Assembly (NCBI GenBank): GCA_029449245.1
Contig: JANATF010000009.1
Span: 434,001 to 498,000, forward strand
Direction of reading: 5' to 3'
DNA: 64,000 bases
Origin: Mortierella alpina
Lineage: Eukaryota; Mortierellomycota; Mortierellomycetes; Mortierellales; Mortierellaceae
Shown: positions 21,201 to 32,501 of the stretch, one piece after another
How positions within the stretch are numbered: position 1 is the stretch's first letter
Layout of the letters: each line of letters begins with the position of its first letter
Program-made: the position numbers and the translations under genes
Notes under the pieces: model-generated
Databases searched by the model: none
What the model was told of the DNA's origin: nothing
Seen by the model: only the letters and a program-made list of their open reading frames with translations

Positions 21201-24200
21201 TGTGAACATTGCGCTCTCGCCTGTGCTGTTCCTCTCCACCTCTTCTTCTGAGAGAAGATGTTCCTGGCCTAATATTCGACACCGATAAAACAACGAACTC
21301 TTAGTATGCTAAGCCAACACGCGCCCGAGATGGTGAGCATCATATGCCCCAACGTACCCTTCATGGCTTTCAGCAGCCTGTCCTGGTCAATGAAAGGAAT
21401 CTTAACGATGGCCTCCCAGTCCTGCTTTTTGCCGTTCATGTCCAAATCAAAATCTTTGGGATAGAAGTCCTTGATGGGCGAGGACTCCTTCATGATTAGA
21501 TCCTGTATAAAATAACGATGGGTAGAGTCAGATCTGGTTCCGACATTGCCACTATACCTTTGAAGGTTGTGAAAAGCACGCTGTAAAGAACTCATTGAGA
21601 AGCACAAATTCAACCTACCCAATACGCTTGAGGGATATGTTGCTTACTCGCCTCGGGCAACACACCCATCAGCTGCTCGTACGGCTTGAAAGGGGTACCG
21701 AGCTCGAATGGCATCTTGAACTCGTTCAGTCTAACCAGATCTGTTGGGAAGTTGACGAAACATTATCAGTATGAGAAATATGTGCCGGAATTGCGCTACT
21801 CTTCAGATACATCGCGCTCAATCGACTTGCCAGAAATTTTGGGCGCGTAATGGTAGGGATAGAACCAGGCCCAAGAGGCTACACCTCGGTAATAATAGTA
21901 CAAGACCCACTGCAGTCCTTCCACATACTTGAAGACCATTTGGCGGATGTCCTCCTCTGTCTCCAGCTCAGGTTTTTCCTATAATCACAGTCCACGTTAT
22001 AGTGTTAAATATAAGCAAGAATGCTGGTAAGGTGCAAAAGACAGATCAGATAAACGTCTATACTTACAGCGTAGTACTCCTTCTTCCACTGCTTAAGCCG
22101 GTCATCATACACTGTCTTCGCCTTCTCATGCCGCAGTTGCTCATTCTCTATGACGCCCTCTACCACCTTCGCCTGGTCGTATTTGCGTAAAATACGGGCT
22201 CGTGCCTCCTGGGACTCGATATCCTCCTCATCCTCCTCCTCGTCAAACTCGATAAATAAGTGCTTCTCTCCATCGGGCGCTGTCTCAGTACCGTGGCGAA
22301 TTTCAATGGCCGATGTGATCTTCTTCACAAAGTTCCTGTCACTCGAGTTGAGGGTCGTTGGAAAGTGGAGAACATCCTTGCGCTCCAGCACGAACTCCTT
22401 GATTTGATCATAAAGATCCTTCTGTCGCCTTGTAAGGACTGTAGTCATTCAGATATTGACGTTAGAAGCATGTACATTACCTGGCGAAGTGGCAACACGC
22501 ACAATACAGATACCATACCTAACTCATCCACGCTCTCGATGGGCTTGCCCATGCGCATCCCTTGTCGTGGCTTGCCGTTGCCTTTCTGTCCAGGGTTGGG
22601 CACGATGATCAGCTCTGCCATCTTGCCGCCAATGTACCTGAGGTCATCGCACTCTGCCTCAAATGACTCGTGCTCGACAACTTCGGCTAGTTCATGGAAC
22701 ATGGCCTCGACGCGCTTTGGGTCCAATACACCCGAGTCGTGAAAATAGCCGCCAAGCTGAGGCAACAGTTTCTTATAAATATTGAACAAAAGACTCAGGG
22801 CACCCTCGGCAATGTGCAGGTTGGGCAAATGCGGCAGGAAATCGTTTCCGACAAACAGACACATCAGCACGAAATCGTCAATGATCCGCTCCAGGTCGTA
22901 GGGGAAGGGTAATGTCTCCTGGAGCGTGTTGAATTCCAAATCGAGATATTCTCGCAGCAGCGACAAATGCATCAAGAAGAAGTTTTGCGTGTCAATGCTC
23001 CTAAAAACGACAAGCAAGAGGAGGCACCATGGTCAGTTATTTTTAAGTTTACAGCCGCAGCACACATGTGCCGCAGCCTGAGTTGCTAAATCGGGCAGCA
23101 GGTAGCAGGGCTCCTTACCCTTTCTTCTTGTTAGACTTTCCAAAGGTAACCTCTTCACGCAACAACGCGAAATGGGGCTCGTGACTTAAAAGTCCGAGCA
23201 TGATAAGATCGGCGTCCAGACCATAGAGACAATGCCGCGTATTGGGGTTGTACTCTTTCTGTGCTTTTGATAGACGAATGTACTCCATGATCTTGTGCTC
23301 TCCTTCACCGGGGACCTCATGTCCTGAAAGAATCACCTTGACGCCGCGCCAGTTGGCGTCCTCGGTCACCTTCTTGGAGATAAAGTACTCCAACTGAGCT
23401 GAGAGTCTCTTCATAAACGGTGTTCCTGTTACGAGAAATAATAGAGTTGCCAATCAGTCGTCGATGTCCGCCATAGCAGTGTCTGTTGGAGTGTCCACCA
23501 ATCACTAGATTGCCGGTGTTTACCTGGCGTGATACAGTTGCGATCAAACTGCTCCTCCTCGGGCAACTCTTCACCCTTGGCGATGGCCATGCGCTTGGCG
23601 TCCTCTGCATCCTTGGCAGTACGGAAACGACGAGAGCGCTGCTGGTTCATCTTGGCGCGTGGGGCAACACCTGTTCCGAGGCAAAGTCATTGTGCCGCAG
23701 AGGCATTTGGGTTAGTGCGTCAAAAGGACCCTTGGCGAGTGACGAACTGCGCCTTCAATGAAAACTCAAAGTTGTAAGTTAGGCTCGTTCGTTTCTTTTT
23801 TTTTTTTGGTTCAAGGACGTACCATCCACAGCCATGAAGAAGACCTTTTGTGGTCTAATCTTCAAAAACAGGTGGTCAATATAGTTGAAGATCGCAAGGA
23901 AGATCTTGTCCTCGGAAAGACGAAAGTGCGCATCAGTATCGTTCGGTAGTGAACAGTTGTGGATGATTCCGTTCATATCCAGATAGAGGTTGTCTAGGGT
24001 GAAAGATGAAGAAAGTACGTATAGCCAAGTATCAGATGTGAATCGGTCATTTCCTTTCCTCCATAGTGCCGCACTGCGATCGTGCTCCTGTTTGGAAGGA
24101 GTAGACAGCGCAAAGTTGTGAACGCGTCATTACCAAACTCAGGGATGGCATTCTCGGTGATCAGCTGCGAGCACAGAGGGTATCTCTCTCTAATGATGGA

Positions 24201-24330
24201 AAGAAGAGCAGCAGACCAGAGTAAGAATACGCCTTCGGCGGGATGCAGAGAATAAGAAGAGACAAGGGTCCATCAGACGACGATTCGTCACGGCGTACCC
24301 CATCCAACGGAAGAATTTAGGCACTCCCAT
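18298..24330 (-). CDS. XRN1: 5'-3' exoribonuclease 1 (cytoplasmic mRNA decay)
   Basis: Degrades decapped mRNA from the 5' end. Thirteen minus-strand exons (24299-24330, 24134-24189, 23823-23993, 23524-23670, 23119-23425, 22519-23000, 22068-22438, 21831-21978, 21619-21740, 21358-21502, 20376-21268, 19804-20286, 18298-19713) join in frame to 1590 residues. The start MGVPKFFRW, the catalytic acidic set in [41 protein letters not shown] and [12 protein letters not shown], and the later [19 protein letters not shown] are diagnostic. The region after about residue 1100 has the PAZ/Tudor/SH3-like folds of XRN1 ([16 protein letters not shown]). The last 350 residues are Gln/Gly/Arg/Pro-rich with RGG-like repeats and an Ala-Pro repeat at the end, suited to RNA or decapping-partner contacts. 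Intron 8 (21741-21830) has a GC donor (GCAAGT), confirmed by the frame. Confidence 0.97.
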
Positions 24331-24727
24331 GTCAGTTCTTTAGACGGCTATTCGACGGCCTGGCTGGTTTTTTGTTCTTTTTTGTTACGTGGTCTGCACT
24401 CGCGCACGAGGCAAGACGTGGGGGCGGGTAGGTGAGGTAAGGGGTGGGCGGGGAAGAGTGATCTGATGCTAGGCAGACTGCGGCGGGATGTGAGGGAAAA
24501 GGGTGATCAAATGAAAGAGAGTCTCAAGCAACCGACCAAGAAATGGAAACGCGTGACTTGCTTGCTCCACCCTTAAGATACGACCCCTGCACGAAAAAAG
24601 ATGGGCCCGGCGCTGAAACAAGACAAGCAAACAACACTCGGCAAGGTGGGCGATTGAAGCTCAAGAGTAGTGGTGAATGGTATATAAAATTACAAGTACA
24701 GATCTTTAAAATGCTAAATAGTGCAAA
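24331..24727. other. Intergenic: XRN1 promoter and ILV2 3' flank
   Basis: Both neighbours are on the minus strand, so this stretch should hold the XRN1 promoter and the ILV2 polyadenylation region. No gene or repeat is seen. Confidence 0.6.
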
Positions 24728-27135
24728 CTAGTCGCGGCTCAACCCTTCTTGGTCGGGGTGGACAATAAACTCGTCAAGGGCATTACTGGCCGCTGCCATG
24801 GGGTACACGTGCTGGCGTTTGCAAACCTTGGCCTCCAACACAACTGGTCCGTCGTGAGCCAAGAACTCGGCCATCGCTCCAGGGAGATCCTGCATGGATG
24901 TGGCGCGGAGTCCCTTGACGTTCATCGCCTCTGCAAGCTTGACAAAGTCGGGGTTGAACATTGGCGTGCCAGAGTAGCGCTCCTCGTAAAAGAGATCCTG
25001 CCATTGCTTGACCATTCCTTGAAAGTCGTTGTTAAGAATCAACACCTTGACACCGATGTTGTACTGTGCTGCGGTGGCAAGCTCCATTCCGGTCATGCAG
25101 AAACTGGCATCACCATCAATATCGACGACAATGTGATCAGGCTTGCCAACCTTGGCTCCAATGGCTGCAGGGAGACCAAAACCCATAGTGCCCAAACCAC
25201 CCGAGGTGACAAGGGTGCGGGGATGGCGCCAGCGGAAGTACTGCGCTGCCCACATCTGATGCTGTCCAACTCCCGTTGAGATGATGACCTTATCCTTCAT
25301 GTGCGCAGTCTGCTTGTCAAGCTCCTGGATGACGGTCTGGGGCATGAGAATGCCGTTGGGATCCTGGGTGTGGTGGAATGGGAAGCGGCTCTTCCAGTTG
25401 GCAAGTTTGGTGAACCATTCCTTGCGCTCAGAGCCCTCGATCAAAGGCAGGAGCTTGCCCAGGTTCTCGGTCACATCGCCCTCGATGGCCTCAGTGGCCT
25501 GCACCACCTTGTTGATGTTCTTTGGCGAGATCTCAAAGTGGATGATACCACCGCGCTTCTCCAATGCGGCCTTCTTTGCCGCTGGCGCAAACCGAGGGAC
25601 ATTGGCAGTGACACGGTCATCGAAGCGAGCACCCAAAGCGATGATGACATCAGCCTTCTGCATGGCCAGGTTGGCGTATCCAGAGCCGTGCATGCCTACC
25701 ATATGGAGCGAGCGATGGTCCAGCTCATCAAAGGCTCCAAGACCCTGAAGGGTGGTCGTGACAGGGATGTTTCCATTGTGCGAGAGCTCCTTGAGGCGGG
25801 CAGGGCCATCAGGGTGGGCCAGGATACCCTGTCCAGCATAGATCAAGGGCCGTTTGGCAGCGTTGATCAGCTGAGCGGCGCGCAAGATCTGTGGAGAAGT
25901 AACGTGGGAGGCGTCCTTTGCCAATCCGGTGAAGAAGGGCGACTGGCTGGTGGGGGGTCTGGCGGGGATGCTTGGTGCGGCAGGGATAGGCTTGTTCACA
26001 ATGGCAGCGGTGACATCCTTGGGCAAGTCGACCAAGACGGGTCCAGGACGGCCAGAAGTGGCAATCTCGAAAGCTTCGTTGATGCGACGGGGAAGATCGG
26101 CAATATCCTTGACCATCACGTTCCACTTTGTGCAGGCACGCGAGATGCCGACCACATCGGCCTCCTGGAAGGCGTCGGAACCAATGGCGCTGACGGGGAC
26201 CTGTCCTGTGAAAACAACCATGGGAGTTCCGTCTGAAAGAGCATCCTGCATAGCTGTGATAACATTGGTTGCTCCGGGACCTGATTGGTGCAATTGTGAG
26301 ACAACGAGATGGAGGCGGTTAGCTTTTGAAATGGGGTGCGTTTGTGCAGAAATGACAGAGACAAGGACGGCGAAAGGCTCCTGGTAGCTTACCAGAGGTG
26401 ACCAAGACAACTCCGGGCTTGCCACTGCGATAGGCATCAGAGCAGGAAGAGAGTGAGAGCAAATTGATCAGCCATCGGAGTAACTTTAAATAAGGAGAGC
26501 ACAAGCCCACTTTTTCTTTGACACCCGCGTGCCATGAAGAGATAAAGGAAACCATAATTTGCAGTCATGTCAGTCATAGACGTCCTGTATGACTTACGTG
26601 ACACGAGCATATCCCTCTGCGGCGTGGCCTGCGCCTTGCTCGGCTCTAGGCAGGATGAACTCGAACTGCTTCGAGTTGTAGATGGCATCGAACACTGGCA
26701 AGATCGCACCTCCGGGGTACCCAAAGACGTGCTTCACGTTGTGTCGCAGCATCATCTCGTGAAAGATCTGCCCTCCAGACATACCCACAAACGAGTGGTC
26801 ATACTCTGGCTTGGTCTGCTGAGGCTGGTGTTTCAAGGGTTGAAGAGGGGCGGCTGCTGATGGGTCAACAGCGGCGACACTTGAAATTGAAGAATGAAGA
26901 AACGGAATTAGAATTCCGTGCCATGCAAGGAAAAGTACACTCATGTCTTTTTTTAAGCTACAAACTAGACTTACTTTGGCTGGGAAGACTCAGCGGTTGC
27001 TGCTGATGATCTAAAACGGATCTGTGTTGCTGCGATCTTTGATGCCGTTGAGAGCGAGAGAGACTTGCTGAGAGTTGGCCGGCTAAGAGCAGAGCATGTG
27101 GATCTGGCCAGACGAGCAAAGGATTGGGTCTGCAT
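24728..27135 (-). CDS. ILV2: Acetolactate synthase catalytic subunit, mitochondrial
   Basis: A thiamine-diphosphate and FAD enzyme that makes acetolactate or acetohydroxybutyrate, the first shared step of valine, leucine and isoleucine synthesis. Exons on the minus strand are 26975-27135, 26598-26879, 26393-26424 and 24728-26280, giving 675 residues (yeast Ilv2 has 687). The first 54 residues are Arg/Ser/Ala-rich with no acidic residues, a typical mitochondrial presequence. GYPGGAILPVFDAIY and the catalytic Glu in LPRAEQGAGHAAEGYAR follow, and then the C-terminal ThDP-binding block from GDASFCMTGMEL to NNDFQGMVKQWQ. Exon 3 is a 32-base microexon encoding TGKPGVVLVTS, placed because it completes a conserved segment. 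ILV5 lies head to head with it and the regulatory subunit gene ILV6 is 13 kb away. Confidence 0.97.
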
Positions 27136-28553
27136 GATTATGTATATTTCTGAGAAAGAGTAGTGCCAAGGATGAGGGAGATGAAAATAAACTATGAGAC
27201 GTAAACGAGCGGGGGTGATGACGATGGTATGTGCCCGGAGGAGAGAGGATGCTGGTGGAGGTGTACAGACGAAATACCAGTGAGTAGGGAGGTGGGGGTC
27301 TTTATGAAAGATAAAGAGCGAGTGGAGAGGCAAAAAAAAAGAGAAGAGGATGGGAGAAGATATGGCCGAATATAAATGAGAAAAAAAATCTGCCCTGCCG
27401 TTGGCTCGGTCTTGCCTTGTCTTGAGGTAGGGGGCAAGCAGAGCCAAAGGGGGTGGTGGTGTGCCCACTCGCCAGAGCCAGATGCGCACAGGGAGACAAA
27501 CACCTCGTAAAAAGATAGAGATCGATGCGAGAGGATTGGCCACTCGCTGGCACATGAAAGCGCACTTGTGCATATTTGCTTGTTGTGGAGGCCCTTTCTT
27601 TCCGCCGTACCGCTCTCTGACTGAGCTGACTCGGCGGGTCTGCTATCGCTTGAAGCACATCGCACTCAAATTACTCATCGCCCTCGACCAATCATCATAC
27701 AGATCTCAGACTGTTCTTTTTCTTTTTTTTTTCTTGCCCTCTCCCTCTTTGCATAAGCAATGATCATTCACTCACACAATCGTTCGCACAGCTGCTACTG
27801 CTGCCCTGCTGCCTTCTCTCCCATCCCTCGCGTCAACCAGACCCACTGAGTCTGAGGAAGAATCAGTCCTTCTGCCCTCTTCCTGAGCCATGGCCAAGAC
27901 GCGTTTGATGCGCATCTGACTGATCTAGCCTAAACGCGAGCTATGTGCGTGCACTAGCGCTTGAGACAGAGTTTAAGGTGTTGTAGAGCTTCATGCTTCG
28001 GTATGGATGCCCTTGTGGAGACCAATGCACGCAGGGAGACTACTTCTGCAGTCTAGTGGTCTGGCAAGGAAGCGCAGAGATGCAACAGACTAGGTTAAGT
28101 TATTTTTGCCTATCGGGGCCACAATCGCGCCTCGAGGCAAACAAGGTTTGGGCCGTTGCCTCATGTTACTCATCCTGGCCTTGAGCGTTTGGACTGCGTC
28201 TCTGTCCCTGAGCCCCAGCAGGGGATCTTCCTATGCTGGCCCGCACTCCTCAGACGGAGATAATGGGCGGTGACGGGTGAGCGCAGGTGGATCGCAGGGC
28301 AAGACAGATCCATCTGATCTTGCAATATATAAAGCCCTTTCTCCACCGCTGTCTCTCTTCCTTTTCTTTCCTCTCCACTTTTCATCCCACCTCCACCCCT
28401 CTGCCCCCAACAGTCTTCCTCTTTGGACGTTCTTCTATCCAACCCCTCGCCTCTCCACTCTCAACGTTGACCCTCACTCTCCGTTCAAGCTTCTTTGGAC
28501 TTTTAACCTAAACACACACACATAGCCCCCCACAGCATCACATATCCATCACA
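27136..28553. promoter_or_regulatory. Bidirectional ILV2-ILV5 promoter region
   Basis: About 1.4 kb between the start codons of two consecutive enzymes of one pathway, transcribed apart. TGACTC at 27627-27632 and TGAGTC at 27847-27852 match the core of the Gcn4/Cpc1 site (TGASTCA), though each lacks the final base. I did not see a clear Leu3-type CCGNNNNCGG. The region next to ILV5 is CT-rich (28345-28500), as expected of a strong fungal promoter or leader. Shared control is an inference from arrangement and motif. Confidence 0.5.
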
Positions 28554-29841
28554 ATGAGCTTCGCCGCCCGCTCCGCTTTCCGTCAGTTGACCCGCGTCGC
28601 TGCCCCCTCCGCTCGCTCCTTCTCGGTCATGGCCCGCTCTGCTGCCATCACCCAGGTGCCTCGCGCTGCTGCCTGCAAGGTAAATGACTAGAACAGTTTG
28701 CAACAAAGAATCTGAGGTGTATTTGAAGAATCCACCCGGACTGACAGCACAATCATGTTTTCCTCCTTCTCAGGTCGCATTCACCCAGACCCGCGGTGTC
28801 AAGACCATGAACTTTGGTGGCACGGACGAGGTTGTGTATGAGCGTGCAGACTACCCTCCCGCCAAGCTCCAGGAGACCTTCAAGAACGATACCCTCACCG
28901 TTCTCGGATACGGTCCCATGGGTCGTGGACAGGCCCTCAACCTCCGCGACAACAAGCTGAACGTCATCATTGGATCCCGCAAGGGTGCTTCCTGGGACAA
29001 GGCTGTCTCTGAGGGCTGGGTTCCCGGAAAGACTCTTTTCGAGATCAACGAGGCCTGCGACCGCGGCACTGTCATCATGAACTTGCTCTCGGATGCTGCT
29101 CAGTCCAAGCTCTGGAACGAGATCAAGCCCTACCTCACCAAGGGCAAGACCCTCTACTTCTCTCACGGATTCTCAGTTATCTACTCCGAGGACACCGGCG
29201 TCATCCCCCCCAAGGATATTGATGTCATTCTTGTTGCCCCCAAGGGCTCCGGCACCACCGTCCGCAACTTGTTCCTCGAGGGCCGTGGCATCAACGGATC
29301 CGTCGCTGTTTACCAGGATGTCTCTGGCAAGGCCAAGGAGCGTGCTGTTGCCCTCGGTGTCGGTGTCGGTACCGGCTACCTGTACGAGACCACCTTCAAG
29401 CAGGAGGTCTACTCTGATCTCTACGGTGAGCGTGGAGTGTTGATGGGTGCCATTCAGGGTCTTTTCGTCGCCCAGTACGACGTCCTCCGCGCCCGCGGCC
29501 ACACCCCCTCGGAGGCCTTCAACGAGACCGTTGAGGAGGCCACCCAGTCCCTTTACCCCTTGATCGGCGCTAACGGCATGGACTGGATGTACGCCAACTG
29601 CTCCACCACTGCCCAGCGTGGTGCTCTCGACTGGTGGAAGAAGTTCCATGATGCCTCCAAGCCTATTTTCGAGGAGCTGTACGAGTCTGTCGCCAACGGC
29701 ACTGAGACCAGGAGGTCGCTCACCAAGAACTCGGCCCCCAACTACCGTGCTGAGCTCGAGGCTGAGTTGGCCGAGATCGCCAACCACGAGATGTGGCGCA
29801 CCGGCAAGTCTGTTCGCAAGTTGAGACCCGAGAACCAGTAA
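28554..29841 (+). CDS. ILV5: Ketol-acid reductoisomerase, mitochondrial
   Basis: Uses NADPH to isomerise and reduce acetolactate, the second step of branched-chain amino acid synthesis. Exons 28554-28679 and 28774-29841 give 397 residues, matching the yeast protein (395). The N terminus (MSFAARSAFRQLTRV) is a mitochondrial presequence. The Rossmann segment VLGYGPMGRGQALNLRDNKLN carries the NADPH-binding Gly pattern, and the later GVGVGTGYLYETTFKQEVYSDLYGERG holds the Mg-binding acidic residues and the knotted C-terminal domain. Codon use is strongly biased towards C-ending codons, pointing to high expression. It is divergent from ILV2. Confidence 0.98.
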
Positions 29842-30506
29842 ACGCATGCCCGGGCCGACTATCCATTTTCCCCTTTCTAGACTGTTTCCTCATTATGCGT
29901 TTTGCAATTGTACCATACCACACTGAAGTGAAAGAATAAATGAACCTTCTGAATCCAACTCTTGTTCAAGCTGCCCTTTGTATGCCGATATGACCATGCG
30001 CTGTTGGAGCGTTGTAGCGCTCACTCACAATTCTTCAGTGACGTGTTCAATTTTTGCTGGGTGGGGGTAGCGCTGGCGGAGCAATCCTCGCTCGGAGCGA
30101 GCGAGTGGCGAGAAAATTGTGTCGCTCGCTCAGGATGGATCGTTGAAGCGATGGGCGCCATCTCGAAGGTACGCGACAAAGTGCTTGACAGGAAAAAAGG
30201 GCTGGGAGCTGAACGACCTCGTCCGCTAGCCCGCTCGCAGGAGGTACATCTTTCTTCAAGTTGTTGCCGCGTTGGAAGGCACATGAGGATACAGAATGGA
30301 CGAGGTGATAAGGAACAAAGATTTATTCACTACTTATATTGGCCTCACAAAGGAGGCCGGCAGCTGATGTATTGTCCCGGGCTGGAAAAAAATAGGCAGC
30401 ACGTCCTCGTAACTTGCCCTGTCTATGTCCGTGAACGTGCAAAAGATAATGCTCATCTATTCATGGGGGATAGAAAGTTACTCGGTGTGAGAGGACTACA
30501 GATATG
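29842..30506. other. Intergenic: ILV5 3' flank and left edge of the accessory island
   Basis: No gene can be supported. Dense GAGCGA/TCGCTC motifs occur at 30087-30130, including the hairpin CTCGCT-CGG-AGCGAG (30087-30101) and a perfect 9-base inverted repeat (30096-30104 with 30122-30130). Similar GAGCGAGC motifs recur at 36963-36993, on the far side of the island. Confidence 0.5.
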
Positions 30507-31787
30507 TCAAGACTTAATGAACATTGGCCGCAGCTGGTTTACCCTTGCAGCTTGTGTAGGATGAGCGCTGATCCACTCATGCACCGCGGCTATGGCGGTA
30601 CCGGCGGCCTCCATCTTGTCGAAACCATAAATTCCGGCCGATACACAACACAGTGCCTGTTTTGCCGTTCATAGCAACGACAAGGGTTAGCGGAATGAAA
30701 AAGTGCCCCATGTATCCGTGTGATAAATAACATACCACGCTCTGGATGTCGCCCTGATCGCTTGCTAGTGTCAAAGTGTTCCAGTAGCAACTTTTCAAGA
30801 CGTCTTTTTCACCCTTCTGTGGCCCTACAGTGTGAATTATATCTACAAAAGTGCCATGCGAATACAGTGTTAAGGAAGATGATGAATTAGACCAGCGGAC
30901 ACAGCTATAACCATATTGCTTGACTCTGGCTAGTATGCTGTACTCACAACGGCAGGGCAAATTGAATGCAGGGGTAACCTTTGCATACTAATCATCGTCA
31001 AGAGACAATATAACAGTTGTTAAGGCACACACAAGGACTCCCATGTTATTCAGGTAGTCTACATCGAGCACACTTACCCCTTCCTCACATCCACCAGCAG
31101 CTGTGCATGCTGCCACCAGCTCAGGCCCAGCGGCATCGAATATCGCACCACAAACTAAATAAATCATCGTGTGGTCAGTATCATTGACTTTTGCCAGCAG
31201 CATCAACCAAAAGTAGTGCAAAAGGGAACCGTACCTCCACCGCCTTGTGCAAGATCCTTGTTTGCAGCGTTCACTATATATCATTAGAGTAGAGTGTCAG
31301 TCATAAGGTCATTGTCGGCACAACATTATTGCTGCCAACTCAATGAGGCCTCTTTCGTACCGATTGCGTCCACCTGGAGCCGAGTAATATCGCCATGACT
31401 ACGAGTGGAAATGCAAACGTTATTAAAACTTTGGTCGAAAAGTACACTCTTTAGTTTTGAAAAGCATAGGTTTATGTACTATTGGATGATCCCGTTAGAG
31501 CTAATGGGGAGCGCGGGTGCTTGGGCAGGTAGGGCAGAGACAGCTACAGCGCCAGCGGGTGCTTGGGAAGGTAGGGCGGAGACAGCTACACCGCCAGCGG
31601 GTGCTTGGGCAGGTGGGGCAGAGCCGGCCATAGCGCCATCGGTCGCGTAACTTGCAACTGGCAACATCACCCAATGCCCATCCATCGTGGAGAACATGGC
31701 CATCTGCGCGTTCTGCGGCACAGAGGGTGCGAGGAGGGGCACATAAACAGTTCGGCCATGATAAATGAACTGGGAATTGTTATTCAT
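30507..31787 (-). CDS. MacroD-type macrodomain protein (ADP-ribosyl/O-acetyl-ADP-ribose hydrolase-like)
   Basis: Seven minus-strand exons (31480-31787, 31361-31398, 31235-31273, 31078-31154, 30948-30987, 30736-30842, 30507-30656) join in frame to 252 residues. The macrodomain occupies residues 104-250: HGDITRLQVDAI, the ADP-ribose-binding VNAANKDL, the GGGVCGAIFDAAGPEL loop, NLPCRYIIHTVGP, and SAGIYGFDKMEAAGTAI near the end. These are the hallmarks of the MacroD class, which removes ADP-ribose from proteins or deacetylates O-acetyl-ADP-ribose, so activity is likely. The N-terminal 100 residues are unusual: a short MNNNSQFIYHGRTVYVPL segment and three 14-residue Ala/Pro repeats. The gene is divergent from the FEN1-Fanzor fusion with about 700 bases between starts. 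Many tiny exons and placement inside a pathway cluster suggest an accessory gene. A link to the neighbouring nuclease is only a hypothesis. Confidence 0.88.
31513..31638. repeat. Three 42-base tandem repeats coding Ala/Pro repeats
   Basis: Three near-identical units start at 31513, 31555 and 31597 in exon 1 of the macrodomain gene. Each encodes 14 residues of the type AVSALPAQAPAGAV. The period is a multiple of three, so copy number can vary without breaking the frame. Confidence 0.92.
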
Positions 31788-32501
31788 TGTGTGAGGAAGT
31801 GCGTCGAGAAGAGATGTAAGTAAGGAAACCGAGGTGTTGGAGAAGAAAGCTAGAAGGAGCGAATGAGGTCGAAAATGTGGCAGAAAGTGAGATTTAAGTA
31901 GTCTTGGATATTGCCTGCACCCCTCTGAAAGAACTCTCGCTTGCAAAGGCGTAGCAATTTCTTGGAATGGACCACTTGCACCACACTGCTTCGCGACCTC
32001 ATTCACCACTCCAGGCCAAGTCGTTTTGCACCTTGTTCCCCCACCCACAAAGCGGTTTCTCTTTTGCTGCTTTGTGCCTGCCCGACCACACAACTTCTTG
32101 TCCTTTCACTTTCATCACTTGTGAGAGTGCTAATCTCTGCAGCGCCTTGGCTTCAGTCCTGCGCAGTGTAAAGTCTTTCACCCACTGATTTTGAAGTTGA
32201 TCGAGAGAAAAGCCTTTTATATTAGTATCACCTCGGGGAGAAAGAATCAGCACCCATGATACTAATGGAGGATACGCTTATTCTCTTTGATATGGGTGTG
32301 GGCAGAACAGTCGAGCCAACTTTTCAGTGTTCTGTAGCGTGCACCACTGATATCCTCGCTGTTCTCTACCATTTCCTGGCGCCCTCGGCTCACTTATCAA
32401 CTCCTACACCACCCACCAACTTTCAACTCACTACGCCATCGACACAATCACCGCTCTATACATTATCCACCTCGTCTACACCTTCCTACCACGCCTTACT
32501 C
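31788..32501. promoter_or_regulatory. Divergent promoter region of the macrodomain and FEN1-Fanzor genes
   Basis: The open frame of the fusion gene extends up to 32256, but the CT-rich sequence with ctctatacatt at 32454-32464 looks like promoter and leader. No other gene is seen. The arrangement allows co-expression of the two accessory genes. Confidence 0.45.

Noticed and set aside
25301-26236. 311-residue plus-strand open frame opposite ILV2
   Set aside because: Mirror of the conserved ILV2 exon with no family likeness.
29173-29847. 224-residue minus-strand open frame opposite ILV5
   Set aside because: Shadow of a highly biased coding gene. The translated product has no recognisable motif and the plus strand is clearly ILV5.
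30087-30130. CRISPR-like array or tRNA-like fold in the GAGCGA-rich segment
   Set aside because: The repeats are short, not evenly spaced and have no spacers; they are simple inverted GAGCGA motifs.
32256-32501. N-terminal extension of the FEN1-Fanzor frame to 32256
   Set aside because: The sequence is CT-rich and promoter-like. Starting at 32502 puts the first FEN1 Asp at residue 33, where the family has it.
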